NCBI GenBank assembly: GCA_015494595.1
Contig: WGAX01000219.1
Span: forward strand, 1-9,657
DNA: 9,657 nt
Source: Nitratiruptor sp.
GTDB taxonomy: Bacteria > Campylobacterota > Campylobacteria > Campylobacterales > Nitratiruptoraceae
Reading direction: 5' to 3'
Positions 6,339 to 9,657 of the stretch are shown piece by piece. The notes below the pieces were generated by a model that did no database searches, had not been told where the DNA came from, and saw only the letters and a program-made list of their open reading frames with translations. Position 1 is the first letter of the stretch; each line of letters opens with the position of its first letter. A program made the translations under genes and the position numbers.

Positions 6339-7994
6339 TTAGTAGATGTCATATTTTGTGTTGAATACATTAAATTTACCGGTTGGTGTGCGTACCCAAT
6401 CGCCTGTAATTGCTTTTTTGAGTTTGAGGCTGTTGGAGTCATACACCAAAATCGCACTTGGTACGAGTTTATTACCCCATACACTTACCCAAAATTCGTC
6501 ACCATTTTTGTTAAACTCAATATGCACTGGTCCTCTTGGTTTTACTTTGACTTTTTTGCCATTGACCTCAACAGTTCTCTCTTTTACAAACTTTCTTGGA
6601 ATTTTGATAGTTTTGACAACTTTGAGTTTATTTTTGTCAATCACATAGAGCTGAGTTTGAAGTTTTCTATCTGGATTGACTGGTCTGTCTGCAATAATAT
6701 ATTTACAAGCTGGGTGAGTTTTGATAAAGAGGTTACCACCACCATCACCTGGCAAATGCATATCAGCTACAACTCTCCAAGCATACTGCGGATGGTATGT
6801 TGGATCAGTACCAATACATACTATATCGTTACTTCCAATATGTCCTGTACACCAGATTGGACCATATTTTGGATGGTTCACATTTGCGCCTCTTCCTGGG
6901 TGAGGTTTTACACCACCAGTTGGAATAATTGCTGCAACTTCACCCTCTTTCGTATCAACTGCTACAACTTTGTTTCTAGCATTTGCAGCTACAAGGAAAT
7001 AGCGTTTTGTAAGATCCCATCCACCATCGTGTAGGTATCTCTCAGCCATAAGCATATGGATTTGTGGGTTTCTAGGATCAGAGTAGTTATAAAGCCATAC
7101 CTGACCAGTCTCTTTAACATTGATTACCCACTCAGGTTTGTGGTGGTTTGCCACAATTGATGCAACACGCGCTTCTCTTGTAAACTCACCTGTATCATAA
7201 GTATAGCTTGCAGTAGATACGATTTGGATTGGCTCAAGCGTATCACCTTTAAGCGTTACAATTGAAGGAGGCCAATAACATCCAACTACCGCATACTCAT
7301 CCTCATACCCTTTGGCTTTTGAGGTATCGATACTTCTAGCATCGTTACAGACGCGAATTTCTGCAACATTTTGCGGCTTTTTCATCCATAGATCAATAAC
7401 ACTTGCTTTACCATCACGACCAATTGCATACATATAACGGCCAGATTTAGAGGTTCTAAGGATATGTGTAGCAAAACCTGATGGTACAATGCTTACAAGC
7501 TCTTTTGTATCTCCATCCACAATTGCCACTTTACCCACATCTCTGAGCACTACGCCAAAGTAGTTCTCCCAGTTTCTTTTGGTCTCTGGCTTCGTAGGAC
7601 GCTTTTCAGGTGGCACAAGCACTTTCCAGCTCTTTTTCATATCTGCCATAGACTTTTCTGGTGGAGCAACTGGTGGCAACTGAATAAATTTTGCCATCAA
7701 TTCAGTCTCCTCTTTTGTCAACTCACCGCTTGCTCCCCAGTCTGGCATACCACCCGGTGTTCCGTTATAAATAATATATTGGAGGGTCTCTGTTCCCATC
7801 GCTTTTGTTTTTTTAGGGAGAAGATTTGGACCAAGCGCCCCTTTTCTTAGCATCCCGTGACAACCCGCACATCTATCAAAATAGATCTGCGTTGCCTTTT
7901 TCATCTCCTCTTTTGTGAGTGTTATATCCCCAGCCATTAGCGAGCTTGCAAGCCCCAGTGCTACTGCTATACTAATACCAACCTTTAGCTTCAT
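6339..7994 (-). CDS. nirS: Cytochrome cd1 nitrite reductase NirS
   Basis: This periplasmic homodimeric enzyme reduces nitrite to nitric oxide, taking electrons from a c-type cytochrome through heme c to heme d1. The 551 residues comprise a Sec signal peptide (about 1-21, ending MAG), a heme c domain with CAGCH (42-46) and GGMPDW (Met83, the probable axial ligand), and the eight-bladed d1 propeller. Key d1 residues align with the Pseudomonas enzyme: SGFATH (His177, proximal iron ligand), YLHDGGWD (His322) and PHPGRGAN (His365), the two active-site histidines. GCYWPPS, HPKYGP and the terminal TPTGKFNVFNT are also family signatures. The length is normal and nothing is truncated. Five cysteines lie in the d1 domain (216, 239, 382, 393, 430), which is many for a periplasmic domain. 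The ATG follows AAGGAG by a few bases. Hairpins lie on both sides of the gene. Confidence 0.98.
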   Translation of the reverse strand: MKLKVGISIAVALGLASSLMAGDITLTKEEMKKATQIYFDRCAGCHGMLRKGALGPNLLPKKTKAMGTETLQYIIYNGTPGGMPDWGASGELTKEETELMAKFIQLPPVAPPEKSMADMKKSWKVLVPPEKRPTKPETKRNWENYFGVVLRDVGKVAIVDGDTKELVSIVPSGFATHILRTSKSGRYMYAIGRDGKASVIDLWMKKPQNVAEIRVCNDARSIDTSKAKGYEDEYAVVGCYWPPSIVTLKGDTLEPIQIVSTASYTYDTGEFTREARVASIVANHHKPEWVINVKETGQVWLYNYSDPRNPQIHMLMAERYLHDGGWDLTKRYFLVAANARNKVVAVDTKEGEVAAIIPTGGVKPHPGRGANVNHPKYGPIWCTGHIGSNDIVCIGTDPTYHPQYAWRVVADMHLPGDGGGNLFIKTHPACKYIIADRPVNPDRKLQTQLYVIDKNKLKVVKTIKIPRKFVKERTVEVNGKKVKVKPRGPVHIEFNKNGDEFWVSVWGNKLVPSAILVYDSNSLKLKKAITGDWVRTPTGKFNVFNTKYDIY

Positions 7995-8009
7995 CTTTGC
8001 TCCTTTTTA

Positions 8010-8039
8010 GAGATAAGGTATTCCCCCTTCCCCTATCTC
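8010..8039 (-). promoter_or_regulatory. Intercistronic stem-loop upstream of nirS
   Basis: GAGATA(A)GG (8010-8018) pairs with CCTATCTC (8032-8039), giving eight base pairs with one bulged base. It sits between the small-gene stop (8049) and the nirS ribosome site. On the transcript strand the loop region is very purine-rich (GGGGAAGGGGG around 8021-8033). There is no U tail, so it is not a convincing terminator. A 5'-end stabiliser or processing site for the nirS message is the likelier role. Confidence 0.45.
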
Positions 8040-8048
8040 AAGACACTC

Positions 8049-8213
8049 TTACTCTTTTGGAATGTCACCTTGCTCCATTTTTCTCTTCTCATCAAAATAG
8101 ATCCATACCATCGGTAATACAATGAGAGTATGAAGCGTAATAGTCAGTGTCATTGGTCCTTGATTAAGAATTGACCAGAAACTACACACTACATCAGTAC
8201 AAGGCTCTATCAT
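8049..8213 (-). CDS. Small single-span membrane protein, 54 residues, function unknown
   Basis: This short frame runs from an ATG at 8213 to TAA at 8049. An AAAGGAG ribosome site lies six bases upstream of the ATG, as strong as those of its neighbours. The protein begins MIEPCTDVVCSFW. It has one hydrophobic segment at about residues 20-40 (MTLTITLHTLIVLPMVWIYF) and a charged tail DEKRKMEQGDIPKE. By the positive-inside rule the tail is cytoplasmic and the N-terminus, with Cys5 and Cys10, periplasmic. It lies 65 nt after norB and 54 nt before nirS on the same strand. Size and topology recall small accessory subunits of heme-copper oxidases such as CcoQ, to which NorB is related, but I recognise no family. 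A role in NO reductase assembly or stability is a guess from context. Confidence 0.75.
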   Translation of the reverse strand: MIEPCTDVVCSFWSILNQGPMTLTITLHTLIVLPMVWIYFDEKRKMEQGDIPKE

Positions 8214-8255
8214 AATCACTCCTTTAATTAATTTTACTCATTACATTGTTAAAAA

Positions 8256-8291
8256 TAGCTTATGATAAGCTACGGCTATTATGCCGTAGCT
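8256..8291 (-). terminator. Two overlapping, mutually exclusive hairpins at the norB 3' end
   Basis: Hairpin A has perfect 9-bp arms AGCTACGGC (8268-8276) and GCCGTAGCT (8283-8291), and its six-base loop contains the norB TAA. Hairpin B is the 17-base perfect inverted repeat TAGCTTAT-G-ATAAGCTA (8256-8272). On the minus strand it is followed by TTTTT (8255-8251) like a weak intrinsic terminator. The two share bases 8268-8272, so they cannot both form completely. This resembles an attenuator, or a processing and stability element, between norB and the small gene. Confidence 0.55.
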
Positions 8292-9657
8292 GTAGCTCCT
8301 TCATACACTTCTGCTGGCTGTTTTTTTGTACAAGTAAGAAGATCATATACCAAAAAGATGTACCCAACAATAACCATAATACCGGTCGCCAATCTCCAAC
8401 CCATACCTTGCACAAACCACTGATCAGCTTGCGCTACAAAGAAGCCTTCCCAAGTGGCACCATACATACCACGCTCTACCATTGTTTGTACATAGGCTGA
8501 AATTGTCAATGCTACAGTCATTAAAAGCACACCAACGGTAATAAGCGTAATTGCCCACCAGCCAGCCTTTGTCATTTTAAGCTCTTTAAGACCGGCTTTT
8601 CCTTGTACACCTATATAAATTGCAGCAATCATAATAGCTACATATGCCCCAAAAAATGCCAAGTGTCCGTGTGCTGCTGGCCATTGTGTTCCGTGAGTGT
8701 AGAGGTTGATTTGAGGAAGAGTATGCATAAATCCCCATACACCTGCACCCAAGAAGTTACCAAAGGTTTCAACTGTAAGCCAAGCAAACGCTGGGACATT
8801 TTTGATGGTATTGCCTTTTCCTCGCTCTTTACCCCAGTCATAGAGTACATGCACAAATAGACCTACAAGCGGCACTGGCTCAAGTGCAGAGAAAAGCGCA
8901 CCAATTTCCCACCAATACTCGGGTGTACCAATCCAAAAATAGTGGTGACCAAGCCCAAGAATACCAGATCCAAACATCATGGCTACTTCAATCCATAGCC
9001 ACATCTCCACCACTTTTCTATTGGCGTTAAGGGTTTTGATAAGAATATAGCCGCCAACAGCTGCTACATACACTTCCCAAGTTGCTTCAACCCAGAGGTG
9101 AACAACCCACCACCACCAATATTGATCAACTGCAATATTATCTGTATAAAACATTCCAGCTAGATACAGACCTGCCAACGCAATTAAGTCCGCCATCAAT
9201 ACAACCAAAATACCTGTGTGTTTTCCCTTCATAACTGTGGCATATACATTATAAAGGAACACTAAAACCACAGCAACGATACCTATATCAGCCCAGCGTG
9301 GTGCTTCAATATATTCACGCCCTTCTGTAATAAACCAAATAGTACTCTCTTTTCCAGGTCCTACTTGAACTAAAAGATAGACCACTACAACCACTGCTAC
9401 TGCAGCCGTAAGAATATAAAAAGCCAAGTTTGCTAATTTAACCCCTACTACTTCAATACCGGCTTCATCAGGCAGTAGCCAGTACACCGCACCTATCATC
9501 GCATAAAGCAGCCATACTACAAGTGCATTAATGTGCACGATTCTGTTGATCGAAAAATCCAAAATGCCAAACAAAAAGTCTGGATACAAAAATTGAATAG
9601 CAGCCAATAACCCAAAAAGCAACTGCGCACCAAAGAGTACTACTGCTACAAAAAAGT
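8279..9657 (-). CDS. norB: Nitric oxide reductase catalytic subunit NorB (cNOR), 5' end off the right edge
   Basis: This cytoplasmic-membrane heme-copper-oxidase relative reduces two NO to N2O at a heme b3/non-heme iron (FeB) centre. It receives electrons from the cytochrome c subunit NorC, which is not in this window. The frame is open to the window edge, and 458 residues are visible. Numbered from the first full codon, the ligands are all present: RIVHIN (His41, heme b), VVHLWVE (His186 and Glu190, FeB), GHHYF (His237 and His238, FeB), ALEP (Glu259), and AAHGHLAF (His329 for heme b3, His331 for heme b). Compared with Pseudomonas NorB numbering, about 19 N-terminal residues are missing, so the start should lie roughly 60 bases beyond the edge. 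The IVHINALVVWLL N-terminal helix matches cNOR rather than the quinol-fused qNOR. Many hydrophobic segments fit the twelve-helix fold. Confidence 0.97.
   Translation of the reverse strand, partial: FFVAVVLFGAQLLFGLLAAIQFLYPDFLFGILDFSINRIVHINALVVWLLYAMIGAVYWLLPDEAGIEVVGVKLANLAFYILTAAVAVVVVVYLLVQVGPGKESTIWFITEGREYIEAPRWADIGIVAVVLVFLYNVYATVMKGKHTGILVVLMADLIALAGLYLAGMFYTDNIAVDQYWWWWVVHLWVEATWEVYVAAVGGYILIKTLNANRKVVEMWLWIEVAMMFGSGILGLGHHYFWIGTPEYWWEIGALFSALEPVPLVGLFVHVLYDWGKERGKGNTIKNVPAFAWLTVETFGNFLGAGVWGFMHTLPQINLYTHGTQWPAAHGHLAFFGAYVAIMIAAIYIGVQGKAGLKELKMTKAGWWAITLITVGVLLMTVALTISAYVQTMVERGMYGATWEGFFVAQADQWFVQGMGWRLATGIMVIVGYIFLVYDLLTCTKKQPAEVYEGATATA

Noticed and set aside
8239..8252. TTACATTGTTAA as an operator before the small gene
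   Set aside because: The half-sites are separated by three rather than four bases and one is imperfect.
9620..9622. TTG at 9622 as the norB start
   Set aside because: The frame stays open to the window edge and the upstream residues (FFVAVVLFGAQ) continue the first NorB helix, so the true start lies outside.
1..9657. CRISPR array, insertion sequence, tRNA or rRNA
   Set aside because: No regularly spaced repeats, transposase frame, terminal inverted repeats or conserved RNA gene sequence were seen on either strand.

Overview
The window is a compact denitrification locus, and every gene lies on the minus strand. In transcription order, right to left, it reads norB (5' end off the right edge), a 54-codon membrane-protein gene, nirS, a nirN-like gene, nirJ, nirF, nirE/cobA and nosZ (3' half off the left edge). 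The DNA is AT-rich. NosZ is the Sec-exported clade II type, and strong AAGGAG ribosome binding sites precede most genes. This suggests a nitrate-respiring Campylobacterota (Epsilonproteobacteria), possibly a vent genus of the Nitratiruptor/Sulfurimonas type. The genus is an inference that I could not check.

Right part (7995-9657): norB encodes the catalytic subunit of a cytochrome c-dependent nitric oxide reductase, with all heme and FeB ligands visible. A small single-span membrane protein of unknown function follows. Stem-loops sit between norB and the small gene and between the small gene and nirS.

Middle (2306-7994): nirS (cytochrome cd1 nitrite reductase) is followed by a hairpin. Then come three tightly packed genes for making or inserting heme d1: a nirN-like gene, nirJ (radical SAM) and nirF (lipoprotein-type d1 propeller), with junctions of -1 and +2 nt. 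nirE (uroporphyrinogen-III C-methyltransferase, which feeds siroheme and heme d1 synthesis) starts 13 nt after nirF. The nirN-like protein is unusual: it carries a cytochrome c domain at each end of a shortened d1 propeller.

Left part (1-1543): a 230-nt gap precedes nosZ, the nitrous oxide reductase. It probably holds a separate nosZ promoter.

Together the products reduce nitrite to NO (NirS), NO to N2O (NorB) and N2O to N2 (NosZ) in the periplasm and its membrane. NirE, NirJ, NirF and the NirN-like protein supply heme d1. The siroheme decarboxylase (NirD/L/G/H), a separate NirC, NorC and the remaining nos genes are not in this window. The plus strand shows no convincing gene.
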